A stretch of 64,000 bases of DNA, from positions 62,001 through 126,000 of the forward strand of contig JADJRF010000005.1 of the NCBI GenBank assembly GCA_016712355.1, read 5' to 3'. The translations under genes were made by a program, and so were the position numbers. The stretch is from Vampirovibrionales bacterium. GTDB lineage: Bacteria; Cyanobacteriota; Vampirovibrionia; Vampirovibrionales; Vampirovibrionaceae. Positions 35,030 to 43,593 of this stretch are shown here, in pieces; the stretch's first letter is position 1; the number at the start of each line of letters is the position of its first letter. Below the pieces are notes generated by a model that was not told where the DNA came from, ran no database searches, and saw only the letters and a program-made list of their open reading frames with translations.

Positions 35030-35816
35030 GACAGGCGGTCTCCTGAGTGCGCGCAACACCAAGCGGCTTAAGGGCGATGCGTCCGGTATGATCGATGCGG
35101 TGCAGCAGTAAGGGAGCGTTTTGCGCTTGCAAATACTCATCTACCGCCTGACGCGCGCCGCGCCATTCACCGTAATCGTCGATAATCAGCGCGCCACCGC
35201 CGGAGAGGCGCGGGTATAAATGCATCAGTTCGTGACGCGTCGACTCATACCAGTCGGTATCGAGCCGAAGGAGGGCGATTTGCTCAGGCGCTTGGGACGG
35301 AAGCGTCTCTTCCACCCGACCGCGAATCAGATGAATCCGCTCGATCGGGTAACCGCTTGCTGCCATCGTACGCCGAACGTCTTCCAGAGACGCAAGGCAC
35401 CATTCATTAACGCCATCGTGCCGCTGACGCGCTTGCCAATGGCGATAAGCGGATTCTCCGGTTTTAGAAACGTCCTGCTCGCCGGGTTCCGTCATCCCCT
35501 CAAACGTATCAAACAGATATAAGTCCCGATCGCGAATGCCAAGCCGTAGCAACGTCAGCGCCATGGCCATTGCGCTGCCCCCGCGCCATACGCCGCATTC
35601 GACCAGTGCGCCGGGAATCGCGTTTCGAACCACGTAACCGACCGCCTGATACAGGCTATACAGGCTAACCATGGAGGTCATGGTATAAGGCTTGGCTTGT
35701 CGAAGGAGGGCGATCGCCTCAGGCTCGATGTCCAGCGGAAGCGCGCGAGAAATTTCAAGGCCCGCGCATCGGGCGACCGCGCGCACTGCGTTGATCATCA
35801 GGTTTTTAACGGCCAT
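35022..35816 (-). CDS. TylF/MycF-like SAM-dependent methyltransferase
   Basis: 264 residues from the ATG at 35816. The frame is open to 35936, but the longer form has no family support. The SAM-binding LVECGVWRGGSAMAMALTL and LFDTFEGMTEPGEQDVS are TylF-family marks. IDDYGEWRGARQAVDEYL carries metal-binding acidic residues. The enzyme probably O-methylates a sugar in a surface polysaccharide. It is next to a heptosyltransferase. Confidence 0.82.
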   Translation of the reverse strand: MAVKNLMINAVRAVARCAGLEISRALPLDIEPEAIALLRQAKPYTMTSMVSLYSLYQAVGYVVRNAIPGALVECGVWRGGSAMAMALTLLRLGIRDRDLYLFDTFEGMTEPGEQDVSKTGESAYRHWQARQRHDGVNEWCLASLEDVRRTMAASGYPIERIHLIRGRVEETLPSQAPEQIALLRLDTDWYESTRHELMHLYPRLSGGGALIIDDYGEWRGARQAVDEYLQAQNAPLLLHRIDHTGRIALKPLGVARTQETACHA

Positions 35817-35968
35817 CAGGCGATTACCGTGGCTCACTTCTCGGGCATTCTTCCTATCGTAACGGCCGCAGCCGCCGAGAGCCTCCCCTATCCATTTGAA
35901 TCGCGCGCGACGTTCATTGCGGCCGGTCTGGGGCAATTCACAGGTCCCGGTCGCGTTAATTTATTATC

Positions 35969-37162
35969 ATGATGCAATTCGCACATCAACTGATACAAAA
36001 ACAAGCCGTCCGCCGACACAGCGACGCGGAAACCCGCATCGAGACAGGCCCTCAGCGGATCGGCTTTATTCATACAGGCTGGCTGGGCGACCATTTTCTA
36101 TTTTCGCCCGTTATTCGGGCGGTGCGTGCGGTATTCCCCAAAGCACATTTAACCCTTTTTACAACCCGTCGTTACGAGACCGTCCAAGCGGTGTTAACAG
36201 GTCTGGATGAAGTCGTCTTCATCGACGCGCCTCGCCGCCAAACAGCGCTCTCTCTATGGCGTCTCCTCACCAGCGCGCGACTTGATGCGTTACTGGTGAA
36301 CTACGAATTCGAGTTGCCTGCCAAGGCGCTCTCATTGGCCATGGCGTTTTCTGGAATCCCGCATCGTATTGGATGCTCACGCAATTGGTTGCGACGCCTC
36401 GCGCTAAACGCGCCGCTGCAAAACCGACTGGACGAGCAGAACGTCTACCTGTGCGACGTCTTCTATGAATTGGCGCAAACCTTGTTCGCGCGTATGGGAG
36501 CTACGCCGCCAGCGGACGGCGTCAAGGCATTTCGCCACGCCCCCCAAGCCTGTATTCCTACGTTTGTTCGCTCGCCACAGGCGGGATACTCTCCCCGACT
36601 GCTGATTCATCCCGGCACAAGCGCGGGCAGCAAGACTCAGAATTGGCCGAAATCATGGCCTCCTGAGCATTGGGCAGAATTCATCCGACAATTTCTCAAG
36701 CGCTATCCGCGTGGCAGCGTCTGCTTAACCGGCGGACCCGATGACCGTGAAGAGGTCGCGCGCATTGAACAAGCGCTCACCGCTTACCCAGACGTTGCGC
36801 GCGAGCGTTTCATCAATCTATTTGGACAAGTCACCTCGGTCGCCGATTTAGCCGCACTAATGCAAACCTGCGACGTTTTTGCAGGTTGCGATTCGTTTGC
36901 GATGCATCTTGCGCTCTATGCCGGGCTGCCCATGGTCGCTATTTTCGGGATGACCAGCGAAAAGCGATTTCTTCCCCATCCCAGCGATTCTCCAGTCCCG
37001 TTCAGGATAGCCGCCCGAGACGAGTTAACCTGCAGGCCCTGTCTGTGTATTACGCGGGAAGAAGCATGTGAGCGCCCTATTTGTCTGCAGACGCCTGTTT
37101 CAACTGTTCTGGGACATATAGAAGCGCTCGTACAAGACGCTCAACAAGCCGTTTCGGCATAA
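35969..37162 (+). CDS. GT9-family heptosyltransferase-like protein
   Basis: 397 residues. ADP-heptose:LPS heptosyltransferase fold: IGFIHTGWLGDHFLFSPVIRAVRAVFPKAHLTLFT, then IHPGTSAGSKTQNWPKSWPPEHWAEFI and DVFAGCDSFAMHLALYAGLPMVAIFGMT. The near-C-terminal CRPCLCITREEACERPIC is unusual and Cys-rich. It points to a Gram-negative outer membrane with LPS or a similar glycolipid. Last chromosomal gene before the integrated element. Confidence 0.85.
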   Translation: MMQFAHQLIQKQAVRRHSDAETRIETGPQRIGFIHTGWLGDHFLFSPVIRAVRAVFPKAHLTLFTTRRYETVQAVLTGLDEVVFIDAPRRQTALSLWRLLTSARLDALLVNYEFELPAKALSLAMAFSGIPHRIGCSRNWLRRLALNAPLQNRLDEQNVYLCDVFYELAQTLFARMGATPPADGVKAFRHAPQACIPTFVRSPQAGYSPRLLIHPGTSAGSKTQNWPKSWPPEHWAEFIRQFLKRYPRGSVCLTGGPDDREEVARIEQALTAYPDVARERFINLFGQVTSVADLAALMQTCDVFAGCDSFAMHLALYAGLPMVAIFGMTSEKRFLPHPSDSPVPFRIAARDELTCRPCLCITREEACERPICLQTPVSTVLGHIEALVQDAQQAVSA

Positions 37163-37254
37163 TCAGGACTTTGATCCTTGGCGCAGCAGATCGGCTTGAA
37201 GTCCCTCAAAGTATTCCCAGCCGAAGCGAAACCTTTATATAAGGTTTGGGAAAG

Positions 37255-37296
37255 AGCGGGCGAAGGGACTCGAACCCTCGACAGTCTGCTTGGAAG
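37255..37296 (-). repeat. 3' half of tRNA-Gly(TCC), probable attachment site core
   Basis: Read on the minus strand: anticodon loop CTTCCAA (anticodon TCC), 3' anticodon stem GCAGA, variable CTGTC, T-stem GAGGG, T-loop TTCGAGT, CCCTT, acceptor 3' strand CGCCCGC and discriminator T. The 5' half (acceptor, D arm) is absent to the right, where element sequence begins. No encoded CCA. This is the usual scar of phage integration into a tRNA 3' end. Confidence 0.85.
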
Positions 37297-37395
37297 CTTC
37301 GGTGCAATTAGCAAGCATCTCCAGCTTTCTGAACCTGAAAACTCAATAAAGACAAGGGGTTTCCGTGTTTAGTAAAACATAGGAGACCCAACAAA

Positions 37396-38628
37396 ATGAT
37401 AAGCAAAAATGAGGAAAAAATACAGATTTTTGACCAAAGTGGGGAGAAAGTAGGGAGGAGGTCTTCCCGAACGGTGAAAAAACTGGGGAGTCCTTCTAAT
37501 ACCCCCAAAGTCAAGTGTCTAGGCGATATTGACCAGATTCTGGGGAAAATAAGGGATCTTTCTCTCCACTATCTATCAGTTAGGCAGGTTGCTGAAATTT
37601 TGGGGAATGACAAAAAAACAATTGTGGATTTATGCCAAAAACGCCTGATTATGGCTGAAGAGATTCCCTATGGCACCAAGACAACCTATAAAATACCGAC
37701 TCATGCCGTCATCATGTTCCTGGAAAGCCAGAAATCACTTTCGGATACGGTAAAAAAACAGATAGATGACCATACACCCTTTGTCCCCGGATGGATTGAG
37801 GCAATGGAAAACGGCATGATTCCTGGGATGAAGGGGTCTTGCACTGAACATACCATTGAGAACTATGTCCCAAGGGTTAAGAAATATTTACAGTCCTACC
37901 CGGCATTGAGCTATCAGGACGTAAAAACACATCTCAAGACGTTCCAGGATAGAACCTCCAATAAAGTCCAACAGTATCGGGCTTTAAACTCCTTCACTAG
38001 GTATCTGTTCAGTGAAGATGCCTTGGATGAGCGGAACTTTGAGAAACTAACCGGGAAAGACCTAAGACCCCAGGGCAATCCAACCCCGAAACGCCTCCGG
38101 GTTGCTTACGAAGACTATCGGGTAATGATTCTCAAAGGATATAGCTCACTGACAGACCGGGTAATTCTGCATATCCTGTTCCATACCGGAATGAGGGCCA
38201 GCGAGTTTTGTGCCATCAAGGTAGAACATCTGAATCTCGAAAAACGGGAACTATTCATTCCCAAGGCAAAAGGTCACAAGCAACGGTTACTGGGGTTGAA
38301 CCGGGTAGCCTGTGCCGCCTTTGCCAAGTATCTGAAGCATTCCCCTAAAGAGATTGGGGAACTCCTCTTTCTGGACAATCTCGATCAGCAAATGGTTCAT
38401 AACGGTTTGCATGCCAGAGTCAAGCGGATGGCCAAGAATGCCGGACTAGACAAGACTAAAATCACGCCTCATGCCTTTCGTCGCTCTTTTGGAACGTTCA
38501 ACCTGCAAAAGGGCCGCAGTGTGAAGTCGGTTCAACTGGCGCTGGGACATTCCAAACCCTCGATTACCCTGGAAATCTATGACACCACGACCCAACAGGA
38601 GGTCGCTAATATGATGAAAAGTTGGTAA
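37396..38628 (+). CDS. Tyrosine recombinase/integrase (with N-terminal HTH-like segment)
   Basis: 410 residues, start set by TAGGAGACCC. An N-terminal excisionase-like helix-turn-helix (LSVRQVAEILGNDKKTIVDLCQKR) is followed by a SAM-like core-binding domain and the catalytic domain. The active-site residues are R in HTGMRASEFC, H-x-x-R in HAFRRSFG, the LGH box and Y in LEIYDTT. It is the gene nearest the tRNA fragment, as expected for the element integrase. It ends inside the end of the second recombinase, with a 23-bp tail overlap. Confidence 0.93.
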   Translation: MISKNEEKIQIFDQSGEKVGRRSSRTVKKLGSPSNTPKVKCLGDIDQILGKIRDLSLHYLSVRQVAEILGNDKKTIVDLCQKRLIMAEEIPYGTKTTYKIPTHAVIMFLESQKSLSDTVKKQIDDHTPFVPGWIEAMENGMIPGMKGSCTEHTIENYVPRVKKYLQSYPALSYQDVKTHLKTFQDRTSNKVQQYRALNSFTRYLFSEDALDERNFEKLTGKDLRPQGNPTPKRLRVAYEDYRVMILKGYSSLTDRVILHILFHTGMRASEFCAIKVEHLNLEKRELFIPKAKGHKQRLLGLNRVACAAFAKYLKHSPKEIGELLFLDNLDQQMVHNGLHARVKRMAKNAGLDKTKITPHAFRRSFGTFNLQKGRSVKSVQLALGHSKPSITLEIYDTTTQQEVANMMKSW

Positions 38629-39487
38629 AGCGAGTGTTCATGGCCTCGATAACCTCATCCTCCGTTGTCTGGCAATAGGATCGGGTTGTCGTGATGTCTG
38701 AATGGCCGCAAGCGATTTGAAGGTAAACCAAAGGAATACCGTTTGCCACGTTAATCGTGACAAAGGCCCGTCTTAGAGCGTGGGGAGTGATTTCAACATC
38801 AACCCTACGCTCTAATTTTTTAAGCCGCCTGTAAAGCCCATTGCGTTTCAGAGGCCGCCCTGAGCCATTCAAAAGCAGTGGAGATGACTTGGGAGCAACC
38901 CCTTTTCGCCACTGTTGCAAGTATTCTTGCAAGGCGATGATCAGCCCATCTGTAATCCCGACCCGTCTTTCCTTACCCCATTTTCCCTTTCGGACGTGGA
39001 TTTTTCTGGACTCAAAGTCAACGTCCCCCACCATGAGTGAACAGGCTTCAGATACTCGGAGTCCAGTGGATGCCAGAAGGATTATTATCAGGCGATCCAG
39101 GGGGTTCTTACAGCACTTAATCAGGGGAACCAGGTCTTCCGGTTTCACGGTAAGGCGTTTGGGCGGGATGTGCCGCCTCGGCTTGATCTTCCTGGCCTTG
39201 TCCAAAAACGATGAGGGCAAAGCCTTTTCGGCAATCAGAACCTTGGAAAAGCTGATAACAGCTTGGTGGATCTGGTTCTTCTTGCAGAACTGGTGGACAG
39301 GCATGGAACCGAGGTGGTCACTCAGGTTTTCATAGGAGACCTTGCCATAGATGTCCAGGAACTTAGTCACGTAGGACACGTAGCTCTTTCGGGTTTCCTC
39401 ACTAAAAGGACGACCGGTCATCAAGCCGGTCGCCATCGCTCTCTGCCATTGCTCCAGGTAGTCGTGATGTTTCTTGAAGTTGAACAT
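38606..39487 (-). CDS. Second tyrosine recombinase
   Basis: 293 residues. Start ATG 39487 after AAGAGGG. XerC/D-like size: TGLRVSEACSLMVGDVDFESRKIHVRKGKWGKERRV, then ITPHALRRAFVTINVANG, the box ACGHSD and catalytic Y in RSYCQTTEDEV. It converges on the first integrase and shares its last 23 bp. The two are only distantly related. It may serve excision, dimer resolution, or be left from another element. Confidence 0.92.
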   Translation of the reverse strand: MFNFKKHHDYLEQWQRAMATGLMTGRPFSEETRKSYVSYVTKFLDIYGKVSYENLSDHLGSMPVHQFCKKNQIHQAVISFSKVLIAEKALPSSFLDKARKIKPRRHIPPKRLTVKPEDLVPLIKCCKNPLDRLIIILLASTGLRVSEACSLMVGDVDFESRKIHVRKGKWGKERRVGITDGLIIALQEYLQQWRKGVAPKSSPLLLNGSGRPLKRNGLYRRLKKLERRVDVEITPHALRRAFVTINVANGIPLVYLQIACGHSDITTTRSYCQTTEDEVIEAMNTRFTNFSSY

Positions 39488-39598
39488 ACGATAACCCTCT
39501 TATGGCTTGGTTTTTTCATACAAAAGACCGGTCTAAAGGCCGGTCTGGAAATCTTGGAAAAGGCTGTTGTTATGACTTCTTAACAATAAAGCGGTAAC

Positions 39599-39617
39599 TG
39601 TTCTGTTCGATGTGTTC
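39599..39617 (+). promoter_or_regulatory. TGTTC direct repeats upstream of the defence operon
   Basis: TGTTC occurs at 39599, 39604 and 39613, followed by a -10-like CATAAT (39625-39630). Ribbon-helix-helix proteins often bind such short repeats, so this could be the site where the 60-residue protein encoded next controls its own operon. Confidence 0.35.
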
Positions 39618-39671
39618 GAGCTATCATAATGCTGCATCGGATACAGCCGGTACAGAGAGGCTCTACTATAT

Positions 39672-39854
39672 ATGTCAAATCGTCGTAAGAACGAAAATTT
39701 GGTGCGTGTAACCTTCAACCTAGAGAAGGATGTCTACGCAGAATTTGAAGTGATGGCGGAAGAGGAGCAACTTTCGGCTGCTTGGCTGATCAGGAAGGCA
39801 ATGCGGGAGTTTTTGGAGCATCATTCGACACAGAACCGGAGAACCAAGGCATGA
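39672..39854 (+). CDS. Ribbon-helix-helix (Arc/CopG-type) small protein
   Basis: 60 residues. NLVRVTFNLEKDVYAEFEVMAEEEQLSAAWLIRKAMREFLEHH is a ribbon-helix-helix: a beta strand followed by two helices. ATGA overlap with the SNF2 gene makes it the first cistron of the defence operon and points to an autoregulator. A GAGAGG site lies 11 bp before the ATG. Confidence 0.8.
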   Translation: MSNRRKNENLVRVTFNLEKDVYAEFEVMAEEEQLSAAWLIRKAMREFLEHHSTQNRRTKA

Positions 39855-42715
39855 CGGCTACAGGAACAGCACAAACGCCGGAACCTTCGATAGCGGCTTA
39901 TACTCCCTACCAGAGCCAGTATCTGGCTCACTTGCTCACGCTGGAGGGGAATATAGAGGATACGATTTCTAGGACTATCAAGAGCGCACGGGTCGATATG
40001 AACCCGCACCAAGTGGAGGCTGCTCTATTTGCCCTCCATTCACCGGTTTCAAAGGGTGTACTTTTGGCGGATGAAGTCGGCCTGGGTAAAACAATCGAGG
40101 CGGCTCTGGTCATTTCAGAATATTGGGCACAACGTAAGCGACATATTCTATTGATCGCTCCGGCTTCTCTACGCAAGCAGTGGAATCAAGAGTTGCTGGA
40201 GAAATTCAGCCTCCCTTCCGTTGTTCTGGATGCCGGTCGTTTCAACGCTGAGAAAAAAGCTGGCCGCATTGCTCCGTTTGATCGAACCGATGCAATCGTT
40301 ATCACTTCGTATGAGTTTGCAGCCAGAAAGGCTGATGATCTGAAATCCATTAAGTGGGATTTGATTGTCTTCGACGAAGCTCACAAGCTGAGAAATGTCT
40401 ATAAAAAAGATGGCGCACAACGTGCCCGAACGCTACGGGAGACTTTCCTAGACAAGAACAAAATTTTGCTGACGGCCACGCCATTACAAAATTCTCTGAT
40501 GGAGCTTTACGGATTGGTGTCTGTCATCGATCAACATTTCTTTGGGAGCGAAGACGCTTTCAAGGTTCAGTATGTTGGTGCCCGTAGCGGACGGCAGAAT
40601 TTTCCTGTTCTGAAAAAACGCTTGGAGATGATCTGTAAACGTACCTTGCGTAAGCAGGTTCAGGAAGCGGGATTGATACCGTTCACCAATCGCTATCCGT
40701 TGACGGAGGACTTTACCCCCTCCAATGAAGAACAACGCCTTTACGATGAAGTTTCAGCCTATCTTCAGCGCACGGACACCAAGGCTATCGGTGAAAATGG
40801 ACGCCACTTGGTCGCGCTCGTTATCCGAAAGATCCTGGCGTCTTCTTCCATTGCTATTGCTGAGACCCTACGCCGGATGGTTGATCGCTTAGAGCGTTCA
40901 TTAGCAGTTGATGTCTCTACCGTTGACGATTATGAGGCGTTAGATGACACGGTAGATGAATTGGAAATTGATACAGACGATCATGATGTCTCGGTTGATA
41001 AGGAGAAGCTGACCAAGGAGATCCAAGACTTAAAGGATATGCAAGCTTTGGCGATGGCGATTAAAAATAACGCCAAGGCGGATGCCCTTCTCAAGACTCT
41101 ACCCGCTGCTTTGGGAGAAGTCGAGAAGCGTGGTGGACAGCGTAAAGCTGTGATTTTCACCGAATCCAGACGAACCCAGGATTATCTGAAAACACTGCTA
41201 ACTGAACAGGGCTATGACGGGCAAATCGTTATGATGAACGGTTCCAACTCAGACCCGGACAGTCAGGCGATTTATCGAGCATGGCTGGAAAAGCACAAGG
41301 GCACAGAGATCGCCACTGGTTCCAAGACGGCGGATATGAAACAAGCTGTTGTCGAAGCTTTCCGAGATAACGCCACCATCCTGCTTGCCACCGAATCCGG
41401 GGCTGAGGGCATAAACCTACAATTCTGCTCCCTGGTGATCAACTACGACCTGCCCTGGAACCCGCAACGGGTCGAACAACGAATTGGCCGATGCCATCGT
41501 TATGGTCAAAAACAGGATGTCTGCGTGGTCAATTTTGTAAATACTCGGAATCGTGCAGATCAACGGGTTTACCAATTGTTGGCCGAAAAATTCCACCTCT
41601 TCGAGGGTGTGTTTGGTGCCTCCGATGAGGTGCTGGGCGAAATCGAGCGCGGCGTTGATATCGAGCAACGCATTTTTTCCATTTATCAAAACTGCCGGAC
41701 AGAGGCCGATATCGAGCAAGCTTTCGATGAGTTACAGGCTAAAAAGCGTGACGAGATCGAACAGATGGACGAACAAGCCAGAAGGGCCTTGCTGGCTAGT
41801 GTGGATAGCAGCGTGGTGGACAAGTTACGTTGGCGTAATGAGGATACCGCTTCACGTCTAAGCGCCTATGAAGAAAGCCTGATGCGTTTCACACGGGCGG
41901 AATTACCTGATGCAGAGTTCCTCAACACCAAGCGTTTCGTGTATCAGGGCGAAACTTACAGCATCGAATGGCCGGAAGCCGATGAGCATGGCTGGCATTT
42001 CTACCGTATCAAAGAAGGGGAATTTGCTGAAGAATTACTGAACCGGGCCAAGGTACGGAAATTACCGCCAGTTACTCTTCGGTTTTCCTATGAAGGTTTT
42101 GATGGCAACGGACAACTGAGTGATCTACGGCCTCTACGGGGTAAGGCTGGATGGTTGAACGTAACCAAACTAACATTGGGGAGTGAAGTCACCCGTACAG
42201 AACATTTGGTACTTACTGCTTTGACAGATGACGGTCAGGCTCTGGAGACAGAGAGTTGTAGCCGTCTATTGAATCTCCCGGCAAACCAAGGAAGCGGTAG
42301 CCTGGATGGAATACCTACCGCCGAATTAGAGGAGATACAGGCTCGGCTTGTTGCGGCACGAACAACCGAGGCCGAGGTACAAAACCGTCAATTGTTCGAG
42401 GAGGAAAGCGAGAAGCTGGAAGCCTGGGCGGATGATGTGATTGAAAGCTACGAAGCCGAGATTAGGACAATGGGTAAAGAAATCCGTCAGGCACAAAAGG
42501 CCGTTCGGACTTGCGCTACGCTGGATGAAAAAGTTCAGCAGCAACGCCATGTGAAGAAGCTGCAAGGAGATCGACGAAAACTGTCGATGGAATTTTATGA
42601 GAAACAGGAAGAGATCGAGCGGGAGCAACAGTCTTTGCTTGACCGCATTGAAGCCAGTCTGCGCCTGACTCCCCAATTAGAACCGCTTTTCATAATCCGA
42701 TGGGAATTGCATTGA
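39851..42715 (+). CDS. SNF2/RapA-like DEAH helicase of a defence operon
   Basis: 954 residues from ATG 39851. SNF2 superfamily 2 ATPase. Walker A is LLADEVGLGKTIEAAL at about 71-86, DEAH is in LIVFDEAHKLRN, motif III is LLTATPLQNSLMELYGL, and motifs V-VI are ATESGAEGINLQFCSLVINYDLPWNPQRVEQRIGRCHRYGQ. After the motor comes a region with no known catalytic motif, and the last about 100 residues form a coiled coil (SEKLEAWADDVIESYEAEIRTMGKEIRQAQKAV). It would move on DNA, perhaps steering the restriction machinery. It overlaps both neighbours. It resembles the SNF2 genes often found with type III-like Mod/Res pairs rather than DISARM drmD. Confidence 0.92.
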   Translation: MTATGTAQTPEPSIAAYTPYQSQYLAHLLTLEGNIEDTISRTIKSARVDMNPHQVEAALFALHSPVSKGVLLADEVGLGKTIEAALVISEYWAQRKRHILLIAPASLRKQWNQELLEKFSLPSVVLDAGRFNAEKKAGRIAPFDRTDAIVITSYEFAARKADDLKSIKWDLIVFDEAHKLRNVYKKDGAQRARTLRETFLDKNKILLTATPLQNSLMELYGLVSVIDQHFFGSEDAFKVQYVGARSGRQNFPVLKKRLEMICKRTLRKQVQEAGLIPFTNRYPLTEDFTPSNEEQRLYDEVSAYLQRTDTKAIGENGRHLVALVIRKILASSSIAIAETLRRMVDRLERSLAVDVSTVDDYEALDDTVDELEIDTDDHDVSVDKEKLTKEIQDLKDMQALAMAIKNNAKADALLKTLPAALGEVEKRGGQRKAVIFTESRRTQDYLKTLLTEQGYDGQIVMMNGSNSDPDSQAIYRAWLEKHKGTEIATGSKTADMKQAVVEAFRDNATILLATESGAEGINLQFCSLVINYDLPWNPQRVEQRIGRCHRYGQKQDVCVVNFVNTRNRADQRVYQLLAEKFHLFEGVFGASDEVLGEIERGVDIEQRIFSIYQNCRTEADIEQAFDELQAKKRDEIEQMDEQARRALLASVDSSVVDKLRWRNEDTASRLSAYEESLMRFTRAELPDAEFLNTKRFVYQGETYSIEWPEADEHGWHFYRIKEGEFAEELLNRAKVRKLPPVTLRFSYEGFDGNGQLSDLRPLRGKAGWLNVTKLTLGSEVTRTEHLVLTALTDDGQALETESCSRLLNLPANQGSGSLDGIPTAELEEIQARLVAARTTEAEVQNRQLFEEESEKLEAWADDVIESYEAEIRTMGKEIRQAQKAVRTCATLDEKVQQQRHVKKLQGDRRKLSMEFYEKQEEIEREQQSLLDRIEASLRLTPQLEPLFIIRWELH

Positions 42716-43593
42716 TGAATATTTCAGCAAATTCCCGCAATGCCCTAGCCTACATCATTTCAGGAGACACGATACCTGATAAACAGAAGGCTTTATCTCC
42801 CTATCGGGGAATGAAGGAAATTCGGAATTTTCTCTATGATTTTGGCGTAACAGGGCTTATCTCAACAGAAGCCGACTTGTCTCGTTATAACTACACGTTA
42901 GAGAAGCTCCGTCAGTTAAATGGCACGGACAATATACGGTTAATCATTAACCAAGCACTGGACTTCTGGACTCAGGATTTTGATACTGAGGCAGCCGCTG
43001 TTTATCTCGACGGGTTTTTGAGACGCGATGGATTTCAGGTTTCCTTAAAGAAACGCTATATCCGAATGAATGGTAACGAGGCAGAATACGAGGATTATTA
43101 TGAGGTAGAGTCCTTGAATATGCCTACCTTACACACGATATCGTTGATAAGCCTTGATAAGGAATACATCACCGAACATATTGAAAAAGCGAGAACCAAA
43201 ATTGACGCAGGAGATTGTGCCGGTGCCATTACCAGCGCCTATACATTGGTGGAAGGCTTCCTGAAAGAACTTCTGAAACAAACCCAGACCTCTTATAGGC
43301 GGGATGAAGGGGATATTCGGGAACTCTACAAGCTGGTTTCTGAACCTTTGAACCTGAACCCCAAGGGGGAGAATCTGGAAAGTTACCTGAAAAATATCCT
43401 CCAGGGGTTGAAAAGCCAGATTTCAGGTCTTTATGAACTGGCGAATAAAGCCAGTGATCGTCATGCCCGGCGGTATAATCCGGCACGGCACCATGCCAAG
43501 CTGGCTGTGAATGCCGCATTTTGTCTATGTGAATTTCTCCTGGATTCTTACAACTATCAGCGTGAACGCGCAGAACGGAAACAAGCTTTATGA
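42715..43593 (+). CDS. Abi_C (HEPN-like) abortive-infection family protein
   Basis: 292 residues from ATG 42715 (TGATG overlap with the helicase). An alternative start at 42700 adds five. The C-terminal half matches the abortive-infection C-terminal domain: ITSAYTLVEGFLKELLKQTQ, DIRELYKLVSEPLNL, LKNILQGLKSQISGLYELANKASDRHARRYNP, ARHHAKLAVNAAFCLCEFLLDSY. The family has a HEPN-like helical fold. The R/H pair RHARRYNPARHH might serve as a nuclease site. The N-terminus is unrecognised. In this operon it would be an effector or a linker between helicase and Mod/Res. That is inference. Confidence 0.8.
   Translation: MNISANSRNALAYIISGDTIPDKQKALSPYRGMKEIRNFLYDFGVTGLISTEADLSRYNYTLEKLRQLNGTDNIRLIINQALDFWTQDFDTEAAAVYLDGFLRRDGFQVSLKKRYIRMNGNEAEYEDYYEVESLNMPTLHTISLISLDKEYITEHIEKARTKIDAGDCAGAITSAYTLVEGFLKELLKQTQTSYRRDEGDIRELYKLVSEPLNLNPKGENLESYLKNILQGLKSQISGLYELANKASDRHARRYNPARHHAKLAVNAAFCLCEFLLDSYNYQRERAERKQAL

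Noticed and set aside
37255..37296. Complete tRNA-Gly gene
   Set aside because: Only the 3' half fits; no 5' acceptor strand or D arm follows on the right.
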